Made by a program: the position numbers and the translations under genes. The notes under the pieces are model-generated. The model had not been told where the DNA came from. It saw only the letters and a list, made by a program, of their open reading frames with translations, and did not search any database. A DNA stretch of 64,000 bases, from the NCBI GenBank assembly GCA_963847945.1, contig CAWKBX010000015.1, forward strand, positions 1 to 64,000, written 5' to 3'. Shown here one piece after another: positions 10,426 through 18,602 of this stretch (position 1 is its first letter; each line of letters starts with the position of its first letter). The stretch comes from JANMJD01 sp963847945 (GTDB taxonomy: Bacteria > Actinomycetota > Acidimicrobiia > Acidimicrobiales > Ilumatobacteraceae).

Positions 10426-11342
10426 TCATCGTCGTGGCCCTCAGCCCGTGCGTCGACCGCACGATGGTCGTCGATCAACTCACCGTCGGCGAGGTCCACC
10501 GGCCATCACAGGCAACCGTCACCCCGGGCGGCAAGGGTTTCAATGTCGCCCGTGCCGCCCACACCCTCGGGGCCACGGTCGTCGCTTTCGGGATCGTCGG
10601 CGGCCATTCGGGGCGGTGGTTGCGCGAATCCCTCGACGAACTCGGCGTCAAAAACCACCTGCTCACCGGGGTCAACGAGACGCGAACGTCGATCTCTATC
10701 GCCGACGCGTCCACGGGACTGATGACCGACTTCTACGAACCGGCCACCCCGGTCACCTCCGCCGAGTGGACCGAGCTCGAGTCGGCCGTCGCCTCGGCTC
10801 TCTCGGCCGATGACTGGCTGTCGATCTCGGGAACCGCCGCGCTCGGCGCGCCCGCCGACGCGGTCTCGCGCCTGATCGGCATCGCCCACGACCGCGGCGC
10901 TCGCGTCGGTGTCGACACCCACGGCGCAGCGCTGCGCGATGCGGCGAGCGCTCGACCCGACGTAATCAAGGTGAATGTGAACGAGGCGGTCGGCTTGCTT
11001 GGCCCGGGGCCGAATCCCGGCCCCAGGGAACTCGCCCGTCAGCTTGGCGACGTTACCGAACTGGCGATCGTGACCGCCGGAACCCACGGAGCGTTCGGTG
11101 GTGGGCTTCACGTCAGCTCTCACACCGTCGGCAGCTACCCCGTCGGGAGCGGCGACTCGTTCATGGCCGGATTGCTGACTGAGTTCTCTCGAACCGCTGG
11201 AGGCTTCACCGACCCCCAGCGCATCCGATCCGCGCTGATCGCGGCGACCGCCGCGGCCACCGCCAACGCGCTGGTGCCGGGGGCCGCCGTCTTCTCCCGA
11301 ACCGGCTTCGACGAACTTCGCCCGTCAATCGTCGTCGAGTAG
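10422..11342 (+). CDS. 1-phosphofructokinase/LacC-like PfkB kinase
   Basis: The 306-residue protein matches the FruK/LacC branch of PfkB kinases, which phosphorylate ketose phosphates to bisphosphates. It starts VIIVVALSPCVDRTMVVDQ, has TPGGKGFNVARAAHTLGA at the substrate-binding site, and VGSGDSFMAG near the C-terminus, the variant of the PfkB signature found in phosphosugar kinases. The GTG start overlaps the previous stop, although the frame stays open further upstream. It is convergent with the SIS-domain gene, 37 bp away. Fructose-1-phosphate, tagatose-6-phosphate or a less common ketose phosphate are all possible substrates. Confidence 0.87.
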   Translation: MIIVVALSPCVDRTMVVDQLTVGEVHRPSQATVTPGGKGFNVARAAHTLGATVVAFGIVGGHSGRWLRESLDELGVKNHLLTGVNETRTSISIADASTGLMTDFYEPATPVTSAEWTELESAVASALSADDWLSISGTAALGAPADAVSRLIGIAHDRGARVGVDTHGAALRDAASARPDVIKVNVNEAVGLLGPGPNPGPRELARQLGDVTELAIVTAGTHGAFGGGLHVSSHTVGSYPVGSGDSFMAGLLTEFSRTAGGFTDPQRIRSALIAATAAATANALVPGAAVFSRTGFDELRPSIVVE

Positions 11343-11379
11343 TGCCACCGTCACGGCGGTGCGGGTGGGCTCGGCCGGT

Positions 11380-12267
11380 TCACGACGGCAGCACCACCGA
11401 GCGGGTCAGGCGGTTTGGACGGTCGGGGTCGAGCCCCCTGGCGAGGGCGAGGGCCAGTCCGATGCGTTGGGCGACCACAAGCTGGGCCAGCGGGTCAAGG
11501 TCGGGTTCGCACCACACCGTCGCCTCCGTCGCCCGCACATCGGCCAGTAAACCAGCCGGCGGTTGGCCGAAAACGAAGACCAACGATCGTGATCCGGCGA
11601 CCGCAATCGGGCCGTGACGGTAGTCCATTGCTACATGACTCTCGCTCCACGCCTGAGCCATCTCGCGAACCTTGAGGGCGGCCTCGTTGGCCAGGCCCAC
11701 ATCCGCACCCGTAGCCAGAAAGACGAAGTGCTCGATGCCCCTCAGGTCCGGGAGGTCGACGACCATAGCGCGGCCCGCGTGGGCCCCCAGATCGGTGGTG
11801 TCGCCGAGCGCCGCTCGGGCCAAGGCGATCAGGGTCGTCGGGAAGCGGGTCTGAACGACCGATTCCTCATCTGCTTCGGGCAGCCGGATCGTCGTATCGA
11901 CCAACGCATCGAATCGATCGGACACCGGCGAGCCGACGGCGGTCACGGCCGTGCGCTGACCAGACCGCGTCAGGTCGGTCAGGGCCTGCAGCACCTCGCT
12001 CGTCGTCGCCGAACGCGAGATCGCCACCGTGTGGTCGTATCGGCGGCCGGACGGGTCGCTGGCGAATGACGCATCGGACTCTCCCACGCCGGCGTCCTCA
12101 CGAAGTCGGGCAATGACTTGGGCCACGAACGCCGACGTCCCGCACCCCATCAGCACGGCGCGCCCGGTACCGATGAGGACCGCACCATCGACCGCCGCCC
12201 GTTGACGGGCGTGGTCCCACAAGGCAGGCTGGCTGGCAATCTCTTCGCCGGTCGCTGACGCAGTCAT
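11380..12267 (-). CDS. SIS-domain sugar isomerase/deaminase (AgaS-like)
   Basis: The 295-residue protein contains two sugar-isomerase (SIS) repeats, of the type in GlmS and AgaS. The first includes VLMGCGTSAFVAQVIARL and then HTVAISRSATTSEVLQAL, where the serine/threonine cluster binds the sugar phosphate. The second includes LATGADVGLANEAALKVREM and the AgaS/GlmS-like MDYRHGPIA. Such enzymes interconvert aldose and ketose phosphates or deaminate amino-sugar phosphates. It shares a 47-bp divergent promoter region with the aldolase gene. It lacks the GlmS glutaminase domain, so it is not glucosamine synthase. Confidence 0.83.
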   Translation of the reverse strand: MTASATGEEIASQPALWDHARQRAAVDGAVLIGTGRAVLMGCGTSAFVAQVIARLREDAGVGESDASFASDPSGRRYDHTVAISRSATTSEVLQALTDLTRSGQRTAVTAVGSPVSDRFDALVDTTIRLPEADEESVVQTRFPTTLIALARAALGDTTDLGAHAGRAMVVDLPDLRGIEHFVFLATGADVGLANEAALKVREMAQAWSESHVAMDYRHGPIAVAGSRSLVFVFGQPPAGLLADVRATEATVWCEPDLDPLAQLVVAQRIGLALALARGLDPDRPNRLTRSVVLPS

Positions 12268-12314
12268 GCGCCAATGATGGCAGCGTATGGTCCGCCGAGC
12301 TGGAGTAGAGGTTC

Positions 12315-13166
12315 ATGTCGCTGACGCCTGATGAGTGGTTTCTGTTCGCCTTCGACCACCGCGACTCGTTTCGCCGCATGGTCGACGCCACTGACCATGA
12401 AACGATCGTCACGGCAAAGTCCCTACTCTTCGATGGTTTCTCGACAGCCGTTGCCATGTTGCCCGGCGACCTTCGATCCAACGGTGCGTCGATCTTGATC
12501 GACGAGGAGTACGGCAGTTCCTTTGTCGCTGGTGCCCGCGCCGTGGGGGCCCGGGTCGTGATGCCAATTGAGGTATCGGGCCGTGACGAGTTGGCGTTCG
12601 AGTACGGCGACGACTTGGCCGAGCACATCGAACGCTTCGATCCCGACGCGATCAAGGTGTTGCTGCGGTGGGACCCTCACGGCGACACGATGGTCAATGG
12701 TCGTCAGGGGGAACTGCTCGCGTCGCTCTCCACCTGGATGCGGGCCCACGACCGCACGCTGATCGTCGAGTTCCTCACCCCGATGTGCGAGCCATCCTCG
12801 GCCCGGGCGGAGCTGATGTCGGTCGCGGTCGACCAGATTTTGGCCGCCGGGGCCGAACCGGCGATGTGGAAGGTCGAGGGGCTCGACGACACCACCTCGT
12901 GCCGTACGGTCGCCGAAGCGATCACCGCCGGCGGGCGTGATCACGTGCGCGCCGTCGTCCTCGGGCGGGGCACGACGATGGAACGCGCCGCCGGGTGGCT
13001 CACGGCGGCCCGCGAGGTCCCGACGTTCTGTGGCTTCGCCATCGGCAAGACGCTGTGGCAATCGGCGATGCAGGCCCACCGGCGTGGCGAGATCGACCAC
13101 GCCACGGCGGTCGCCGAGATCGCCCACCGCTACATCAGCCTGATCAATACCTGGCGAGGCATCTGA
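12315..13166 (+). CDS. IolC C-terminal-like (DUF2090) aldolase
   Basis: The 283-residue protein begins with FAFDHRDSFRRM, the hallmark opening of the DUF2090 family, which occurs as the C-terminal domain of some IolC proteins and is a class I-type TIM barrel. Strand-end lysines are seen in PDAIKVLLRWDP and in PAMWKVEGLDD; one probably forms the Schiff base. VLGRGT and FAIGKTLWQSAM form the phosphate site. It probably cleaves a ketose bisphosphate or a 5-dehydro-2-deoxygluconate-type substrate to dihydroxyacetone phosphate and an aldehyde. It follows a weak GGAG ribosome site. No other inositol genes are present. Confidence 0.82.
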   Translation: MSLTPDEWFLFAFDHRDSFRRMVDATDHETIVTAKSLLFDGFSTAVAMLPGDLRSNGASILIDEEYGSSFVAGARAVGARVVMPIEVSGRDELAFEYGDDLAEHIERFDPDAIKVLLRWDPHGDTMVNGRQGELLASLSTWMRAHDRTLIVEFLTPMCEPSSARAELMSVAVDQILAAGAEPAMWKVEGLDDTTSCRTVAEAITAGGRDHVRAVVLGRGTTMERAAGWLTAAREVPTFCGFAIGKTLWQSAMQAHRRGEIDHATAVAEIAHRYISLINTWRGI

Positions 13167-13189
13167 CCCATCCCGATAGCCTGACCGCT

Positions 13190-13918
13190 GTGACGGCTCA
13201 TCCGATGGGGGCAAAACTCGGCGACGTTCATGCCGGCCACCGCTCGGTCGCCGGTGGGCTCGCCCGGGCGGCGGTGTTCGGCGTCAGCGACGGCCTCGTC
13301 TCGAACGTGTCGCTCGTCATCGGCTTTGCCGGATCAGGCGTCGCACCGTCGGTGGTCCGCCTCGCGGGCCTGGCCGGCGCGGTGGCAGGCGCGGCCAGCA
13401 TGGCGGCCGGTGAGTGGGTCTCGATCTCCGCGCAGAACGAGTTGATCAACCGCGAACTCGAGGTCGAGCGCCGCGAGATCGCCCGAAACCCCCGCTCGGA
13501 GACCGCTGAACTCGCCGCGATCTATGAGGGCCACGGCATGTCGGAAGGCGTCGCCCGTACGGCAGCGAAAGAAGTCATGCAGTCGCCCGAGGCCGCCCTG
13601 ACCGTGCATGTGCGCGAGGAACTCGGCGTCGACCCGGGGTCGCTCGGCTCGCCGTGGGCCGCCGCCGCGCTGTCGCTCGTCTGCTTCCTTGTTGGCGCGT
13701 TGCTCCCGGTCATCCCGTGGTTCGGGGGCTCAGGCACGGCCGCCAAGCTCACCTCGGTACTGATCGGCGTTGTCGCCGCCGCCCTCGTCGGGGCCGGCAT
13801 CGGCAAGGTCGCCGAACGATCCATCCGCCGTTCCGCGCTGCGCCAGGTCGCCATTCTGCTCGTCGCCTGCGGGGTCACCTACCTCGTCGGCAAGCTCCTC
13901 GGCGTCAGCATCTCCTGA
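13190..13918 (+). CDS. VIT1/CCC1-family metal transporter
   Basis: This membrane protein of about 242 residues belongs to the VIT1/CCC1 (DUF125) family, which moves iron or manganese. The N-terminus contains GGLARAAVFGVSDGLVSNVS, the typical first helix, then AGAASMAAGEWVSISAQNE with the family's metal-site residues. A cytosolic helical region (ERREIARNPRSETAELAAIY) is followed by three more membrane segments. The GTG at 13190 is a tentative start; ATG at 13205 is equally possible, and neither has a clear ribosome site. Confidence 0.88.
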   Translation: MTAHPMGAKLGDVHAGHRSVAGGLARAAVFGVSDGLVSNVSLVIGFAGSGVAPSVVRLAGLAGAVAGAASMAAGEWVSISAQNELINRELEVERREIARNPRSETAELAAIYEGHGMSEGVARTAAKEVMQSPEAALTVHVREELGVDPGSLGSPWAAAALSLVCFLVGALLPVIPWFGGSGTAAKLTSVLIGVVAAALVGAGIGKVAERSIRRSALRQVAILLVACGVTYLVGKLLGVSIS

Positions 13919-13952
13919 CCGCTCGCGGCCACGACCGGATTTTGCGAATCGG

Positions 13953-14690
13953 TCAGGACATCGCGGCACGGCGACAGACTTCGACGGTGGTTCCGTCGAA
14001 ATCGGCCGTGATCGTCGAGCCGATCGTGAGCGGGTGGGCCCGAGTGAGCCCACCGGTCAGGATGATGTCGCCGTCGCGCAATGCGTCACCGGCGGCCGCA
14101 AGTTGCTCCTGAAGCCACCGCACGCCGACCAGCGGATCGCCACCTGCCGCTGCGCCCAGACCATGCTCGACGACGAGTCCATCGACGGCTAACTCAACGG
14201 CGATCGACGCGAGATCAGTCATCGGGATCGCAGGGCCGAGAACGAACAAGCCTGCCGACGAGCCATCGGCCGTGTTGTCCTCCAACGTGAACCGGTATCC
14301 CGTGTAGACGGAGTCGACCACCTCAAGGCATGCATGCACCGAGATCACCGCACCGCCGGGTCCAACGACCACCGCGAGCTCCGGCTCGACGCGAGGTTGG
14401 GTGAGCCGCTCGCCGATATCGGCTCCCGACGAGCATCGCATCACGTCCGTCAGCGGCCCGTAGTTCGGAGCATCGATGCCCATCTGATCGCGCATCGCCT
14501 GCGACGTGTAGCCGAGCTTCCACCCGACCCGCCGCTCGCCGCGAGCCACCCGCAGTGCTAGCCCGGCACGTTGGATCTCGTAGGCCTCGACCAGCGACAG
14601 GCGAGACGTCGCCGACAACGGATCGATGGTTCGCCGATCAGCGCGCGCCGCCAGCATCATCGATGCGGCAACCGCGGGCACGGCGGGCAC
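13953..14690 (-). CDS. 2-keto-4-pentenoate hydratase family protein
   Basis: The 245-residue protein resembles MhpD/2-hydroxypenta-2,4-dienoate hydratases and 4-oxalocrotonate decarboxylases of the fumarylacetoacetase superfamily. It contains VGWKLGYTSQAMRDQMGI and the metal-ligand region PRVEPELAVVVG, plus LEVVDSVYTGYRF and the late ILTGGLTRAHPL. Such enzymes act late in meta-cleavage of aromatic compounds. No ring-cleavage dioxygenase lies nearby, so the substrate is uncertain. The GTG start lies three bases after the stop of the upstream oxidase-like gene, which suggests an operon. Confidence 0.85.
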   Translation of the reverse strand: MPAVPAVAASMMLAARADRRTIDPLSATSRLSLVEAYEIQRAGLALRVARGERRVGWKLGYTSQAMRDQMGIDAPNYGPLTDVMRCSSGADIGERLTQPRVEPELAVVVGPGGAVISVHACLEVVDSVYTGYRFTLEDNTADGSSAGLFVLGPAIPMTDLASIAVELAVDGLVVEHGLGAAAGGDPLVGVRWLQEQLAAAGDALRDGDIILTGGLTRAHPLTIGSTITADFDGTTVEVCRRAAMS

Positions 14691-14693
14691 GGG

Positions 14694-15077
14694 TCAGCGG
14701 CTGAGTTGACGGGTCGGGGCGATCTTGACGATCACCCGCTCACTTTCGACCTCGCGGGCATAGGGCGCGCCGGTGTACTTCTGGGAAACGGTGTCGATGT
14801 GAGCGCGGGCCTCGTCGCCTCGAATCGTCTCGACGACCGTGCCGCGGACTTCGGCAAAGCTGTAGGGGTTGGTCGCAGCCCAGATCGTCACGGTCACGTT
14901 CGGGTTGGCCTCCATTGCCTTGAACTTGGCGCGATGGACCTCGGTGTTGATCACGATGTGGTCGTCGTCGGCATCGACCCACATCACATGCGACATGATG
15001 CCCCCGCTGGGCAGGTGGACGGCGAGCGTCCCGAAGTTGGTTCCCTGGGCAAGTTCTTTGACGGCGGCATCGAGCAT
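14694..15077 (-). CDS. PPOX-class (split-barrel flavin/F420) protein
   Basis: The 127-residue protein has the split-barrel fold of pyridoxamine-phosphate-oxidase-like proteins: GTLAVHLPSGGIMSHVMWVD, DHIVINTEVHRAKFKAMEAN and VTVTIWAATNPYSFAEVRG follow the family pattern. In actinobacteria many such proteins bind F420 rather than FMN. It probably reduces an unknown small molecule. It is divergent from the DUF2237 gene across 36 bp and just upstream of the hydratase gene. Confidence 0.85.
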   Translation of the reverse strand: MLDAAVKELAQGTNFGTLAVHLPSGGIMSHVMWVDADDDHIVINTEVHRAKFKAMEANPNVTVTIWAATNPYSFAEVRGTVVETIRGDEARAHIDTVSQKYTGAPYAREVESERVIVKIAPTRQLSR

Positions 15078-15113
15078 GCCCGAAGCCTAATTCGACTCGG
15101 CTACCGTCCCTCC

Positions 15114-15476
15114 ATGGCTCTCAATGTCCTCGGCACCGAACTCGATGAGTGCTGCACCTCCCCGATGACCGGCTTCTTCCGTGACGGCTTTTGCCATACC
15201 GGTCCCGACGACGTCGGCGTGCACACCGTCTGCGTCGAGATGACCGAGGAGTTCTTGCGGTTCTCGAAGGCAGCAGGCAATGATCTCAGCACTCCGATGC
15301 CGCAGTACGGCTTCCCCGGACTCGTCCCCGGCGATCACTGGTGCGTGTGCGCGGCCCGCTGGAAGGAAGCCTTCGACGCCGGGTACGCGGCGCCGGTGCG
15401 GCTGGAGTCGTGTCATCAGTACTCGCTCGAGTTCGTGACGATGGCCGAACTTCGCGCCCACGCCGCGTCGGCGTAA
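15114..15476 (+). CDS. DUF2237 family protein
   Basis: This small cytoplasmic protein of 120 residues matches the DUF2237 family throughout. Features are the opening MALNVLGTELDECCTSPMTG, the cysteine-rich GFCHTGPDDVGVHTVCVEMT, GNDLSTPMPQYGFPGLVPGD and HWCVCAARWKEAFDAG. The function of this widespread family is unknown; its conserved cysteines hint at metal binding or redox chemistry. The ATG at 15114 begins exactly at the conserved N-terminus. Confidence 0.9.
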   Translation: MALNVLGTELDECCTSPMTGFFRDGFCHTGPDDVGVHTVCVEMTEEFLRFSKAAGNDLSTPMPQYGFPGLVPGDHWCVCAARWKEAFDAGYAAPVRLESCHQYSLEFVTMAELRAHAASA

Positions 15477-15484
15477 CCCGGCCG

Positions 15485-16318
15485 ATGACCACGGACGGCC
15501 TGCTCACCGGCAAGATCGCCATCGTCACCGGCGGGGCAGCCGGGATCGGCGGGGGCATCTCCCGACGCCTTGCGGCCAACGGTGCAACCGTCGTGATCAA
15601 CGACATCGACGAGGCGCTTCTGGCCGCGACCGTTGAGGAGATCACCGCGTCCGCGGGAACAGCGATCGCCGCGCCCGGCGACATTCGCTCGCTCGACACC
15701 ATCGCTTCGGTGACCGCGGCGGCGGCCGCGATCGGCGGCGACGGTGACCGCATCGACATCTTGGTCAACAACGTCGGTGACTACCGGCCCGCCGGACGGT
15801 TCCTGACCACCTCGGACGAGCAGTGGGATCAGCTCTACGCGATCAACTTTCAGCATGTGTTGCGCATGAGCCGCGCCGTCGGCCCGACGATGGTCGCCCA
15901 AGGCTCGGGCTCGATCGTCAACGTGTCCACGGTCGAGGCGTTCCGCGGCATCCCGAACAACGCCGTCTACTCGGCGTTCAACGCCGCGGTCAACACGTTC
16001 ACCAAGAGCCTCGCGGTGGAACTCGGCCCCCGCGGAGTGCGGGTCAACGCCATCGCCCCCGACCTGGCGAACACGTTGCAAACACCCGCCGAGATGATGC
16101 TGCGCGGCCGCGATCCCGAGATGATCCGTCACTGGATGCCACTCGGCCGATGGGGCCAACCCGACGACTACGGCGACGTGGTCGTGTTCCTGGCCAGCGA
16201 GATGGCCCGGATGGTCACCGGCCACATCATCCCTGTCGATGGCGGCACCACTGCGGCCAGCGGCTGGTATCTCAAACGCGACGGCAAAGGCTGGACGAAC
16301 CTCCCCGACTCGCCCTGA
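15485..16318 (+). CDS. Short-chain dehydrogenase/reductase lacking the catalytic lysine
   Basis: This 277-residue classical SDR has a Rossmann nucleotide site (VTGGAAGIGGGIS), the NNVG motif (ILVNNVGDYRPAG) and the catalytic serine region IVNVSTVEAF. The active-site YxxxK reads Y-S-A-F-N: tyrosine is residue 162 and the lysine position (residue 166) is asparagine, codon AAC at 15980-15982. The C-terminus VTGHIIPVDGGTTAASGW is typical. The protein is full length with no frameshift, so the substitution may be real and would alter or abolish normal dehydrogenase activity. It starts eight bases after the DUF2237 gene. Confidence 0.88.
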   Translation: MTTDGLLTGKIAIVTGGAAGIGGGISRRLAANGATVVINDIDEALLAATVEEITASAGTAIAAPGDIRSLDTIASVTAAAAAIGGDGDRIDILVNNVGDYRPAGRFLTTSDEQWDQLYAINFQHVLRMSRAVGPTMVAQGSGSIVNVSTVEAFRGIPNNAVYSAFNAAVNTFTKSLAVELGPRGVRVNAIAPDLANTLQTPAEMMLRGRDPEMIRHWMPLGRWGQPDDYGDVVVFLASEMARMVTGHIIPVDGGTTAASGWYLKRDGKGWTNLPDSP

Positions 16319-16322
16319 ATCT

Positions 16323-17111
16323 TCAGCTGCCGCGATACACCGGTGGGCGGCCTTCGGCTCGGGCGGCGCGGAACTCGGCGAAGTCGTCGGAGCGATTGAG
16401 GAAGGTCTGGTAGTAGATCTCGTCCTCCATCGAGCGAAGCAGTTCGGCGTCAGCGAGGTGTTTGATCACCTTGCGGGCCAGCTTGACGGCGATCATCGGG
16501 GCGGCGGCGATCTTGGTGGCCATCTCGATCGCCACGTCGTCGAGTTGTCCGGTCGGCACGACCCGCGACACCACTCCGTGGTGCAGAGCCTCGTCGGCCG
16601 TCAGTTCCCGACCGGTCAGCACCATGTCGCTGACCAGGCCATGCCCGGCCATCTGGTACAGCCGGCCGACGCCGCCGGTGTCGGGGATCACCCCGTGGCC
16701 GACCTCGGGCAGCATGAACCGCGACCCTTCGGCGGCGATACGGATGTCGGCCAACAACGCCCGCTGGAACGAACCCCCGATCGCCCAACCGTGGAAGGCG
16801 ACGATGATCGGGGCGTCGATGTCGAGGATCTGCTGGGCCCCCTCTACCCCGCGGCGCATCAGCTCGTGATGGGTCAACTCGCTCTTGTTCGTTCCGATCG
16901 AGCCCACATCACGGCCCGACGACCATGACTTTCCGGTTCCCCGCCAGACGACCGCTCGTATGTCGCGCCTCTCCTTCAACTCGGCGAAGATGGCGAACAA
17001 CGCCAGGTCCATCTCGTCGTCGAAGGCGTTGTGTTTCTCGGGGTTGTCGTTGGTGATCACCGCGATCTGATCGCGGTACTCCAGGTGTACTCGACCAGCC
17101 ATCGTGCCCAC
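16323..17111 (-). CDS. Enoyl-CoA hydratase/isomerase (crotonase) family protein
   Basis: The 262-residue crotonase-fold protein contains ITNDNPEKHNAFDDEM, the oxyanion-hole region WSSGRDVGSI and FHGWAIGGSFQRALLADIRI, and a glutamate in MLPEVGHGVIPDTGG, where the catalytic acid usually lies. It probably hydrates or isomerises an acyl-CoA. It is four bases from the convergent SDR stop and follows the amidohydrolase gene, whose stop abuts its start, suggesting cotranscription. Confidence 0.88.
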   Translation of the reverse strand: MGTMAGRVHLEYRDQIAVITNDNPEKHNAFDDEMDLALFAIFAELKERRDIRAVVWRGTGKSWSSGRDVGSIGTNKSELTHHELMRRGVEGAQQILDIDAPIIVAFHGWAIGGSFQRALLADIRIAAEGSRFMLPEVGHGVIPDTGGVGRLYQMAGHGLVSDMVLTGRELTADEALHHGVVSRVVPTGQLDDVAIEMATKIAAAPMIAVKLARKVIKHLADAELLRSMEDEIYYQTFLNRSDDFAEFRAARAEGRPPVYRGS

Positions 17112-18305
17112 TCAGCGCCGGTGGAAGGCCGGGCTGGTGGTGTCGGGCGGAATCTCGGTCAGCGGCACCCGCACCTCGTCGAGCGTCGGGCCCACCTTGG
17201 CGGCCAACGGCGCCAGCTTGGCCAGGTCGAAGCCGTAGACCCCGGCGATGTTCTCCGACAGCATCATCCGCAGTTCCTTCTCCGGGGTGTCGTGGAACGA
17301 TCGGCGCAGGTGTTCGCGGGTGTACGGCCAACACGCCTCGTTGTGCGGGTAGTCGCTTCCCCACATCAGCTTGTGCGCCCCGATCGACTTGTAGGTCTCG
17401 GCCTCGGATGGCGCCGGGAAGCTCATCCCGAGCCACACATTTCGATCGACATAGAAGCTCGGCTTCTCGGCCAGGCGAGCCTCGATCGGCATGCCCATCT
17501 CGCCGATCCGGCCATGCTGCATCTGGGCGTGGAAGCTGTCCCACATCTCCAGGAGCGGCGGTAGCCACGACGCACCGATCTCGGTGAGGACGAACTTGAG
17601 CGTCGGGAACCGCTCGAACACCCCCGACAGGACGAGCGCGGTGAGGGCCCGGCGCGAATAGAACTGGGTCTCGACCATCCACATCAACATCGCCGATGGG
17701 TGCTTGCCATAGTTCGGTGCCCCACCGCCGGAGTGGTGGTTGACAACGAGCCCCAACTCCTCGCAGGTCCGCCACAACGGGTCGTAGTACGACGAGTAGA
17801 GCGGCTCGATATCGGCACGATCGGGCGGCGCCCCGGGAATCAGAATGCCGCCGCGCAGGCCGTGGGCGGCGATCCACTTGGCGTCTTGCACCGCATCATC
17901 GACGTCGTTGAGGAAGACCTGGCCGATGCCGGCACGCCGTTCGGGTTCCTCGGTGCACCAGTCGGCCAACCAGCGGTTATGGGCGCGAATTCCGGCCCGT
18001 CGGAGTTCGTAATCGGCGGCGGTCGGCTGGGGCGCGATGTGCTGCGCCGTCGGGAAGAACGGCGGCACGGTGTTGGGGAAGACGACCTCACCGACCTGGC
18101 CATCGGCCTCAAGGTCACGCATCCGCCGAGCCGAGTCCCAGTTGCGCGACCGACCATCGTCTTGCAGGTCGCGGAACGGGTTCTTGTACTTCCCCCGCCA
18201 GGCATCGAACTGATCGAGGTACTTCGCCTCGAGATACGACCGGTAGGTCTCGTGATTGGCCCCCGCATGACAATCCGCCGAGATCAGGGTCAGGTGTTGA
18301 GCCAT
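17112..18305 (-). CDS. Amidohydrolase family 2 protein
   Basis: This 397-residue TIM-barrel metal-dependent hydrolase belongs to the ACMS decarboxylase/amidohydrolase-2 family. It starts MAQHLTLISADCHAGANHE, with the DxH metal motif. Later come VVNHHSGGGAPNYGKHP, with a metal histidine, the C-terminal metal site MWGSDYPHNEACWPY, and a tail that includes NIAGVYGFDLAKLAPLA. Such proteins hydrolyse or decarboxylate cyclic or aromatic acids. The ATG at 18305 is preceded by GAGGAGGA at good spacing; upstream codons in frame lack a ribosome site. Confidence 0.87.
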   Translation of the reverse strand: MAQHLTLISADCHAGANHETYRSYLEAKYLDQFDAWRGKYKNPFRDLQDDGRSRNWDSARRMRDLEADGQVGEVVFPNTVPPFFPTAQHIAPQPTAADYELRRAGIRAHNRWLADWCTEEPERRAGIGQVFLNDVDDAVQDAKWIAAHGLRGGILIPGAPPDRADIEPLYSSYYDPLWRTCEELGLVVNHHSGGGAPNYGKHPSAMLMWMVETQFYSRRALTALVLSGVFERFPTLKFVLTEIGASWLPPLLEMWDSFHAQMQHGRIGEMGMPIEARLAEKPSFYVDRNVWLGMSFPAPSEAETYKSIGAHKLMWGSDYPHNEACWPYTREHLRRSFHDTPEKELRMMLSENIAGVYGFDLAKLAPLAAKVGPTLDEVRVPLTEIPPDTTSPAFHRR

Positions 18306-18602
18306 TGAGTTCTCCTCCTCGCCGATCGAGCCTAACGAGCAGGCTCCGATCGGCCCGAACGGTAGGTCGTTCGAATCAGCACCGTCGACGGTCGCCCCAA
18401 CGACCGGATCGGACGTTCTTGACCGTTTACAGACATTGGCCGTTTCGCTAGGCCAAATGGCCCAGTGACTTCGCTGCGCTGCCTTCCTTACGGTGATAAC
18501 CACGATTAGTGGTCTTTAGCAACGTTAAGTGACTTGCGCAGTCAAGTCCGCTTCAGTCCTTTTGACGATCGGAAACCCGGCACCTCGCATCAAGGAGATC
18601 AG
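18306..18602. promoter_or_regulatory. Divergent intergenic region with two inverted repeats
   Basis: This gap of about 300 bp separates the amidohydrolase (minus) from a secreted protein gene (plus) and codes for nothing convincing. It holds an inverted repeat TTGGCC-N9-GGCCAA at 18436-18456 and another, ACCAC-GATTA-GTGGT, at 18499-18513. Either may be a regulator site or a small hairpin. No clear -35/-10 pair can be assigned. Confidence 0.35.

Noticed and set aside
14571..15113. A 5' extension of the DUF2237 frame.
   Set aside because: It is antisense to the PPOX and hydratase genes; family proteins begin at MALNVLGTEL.
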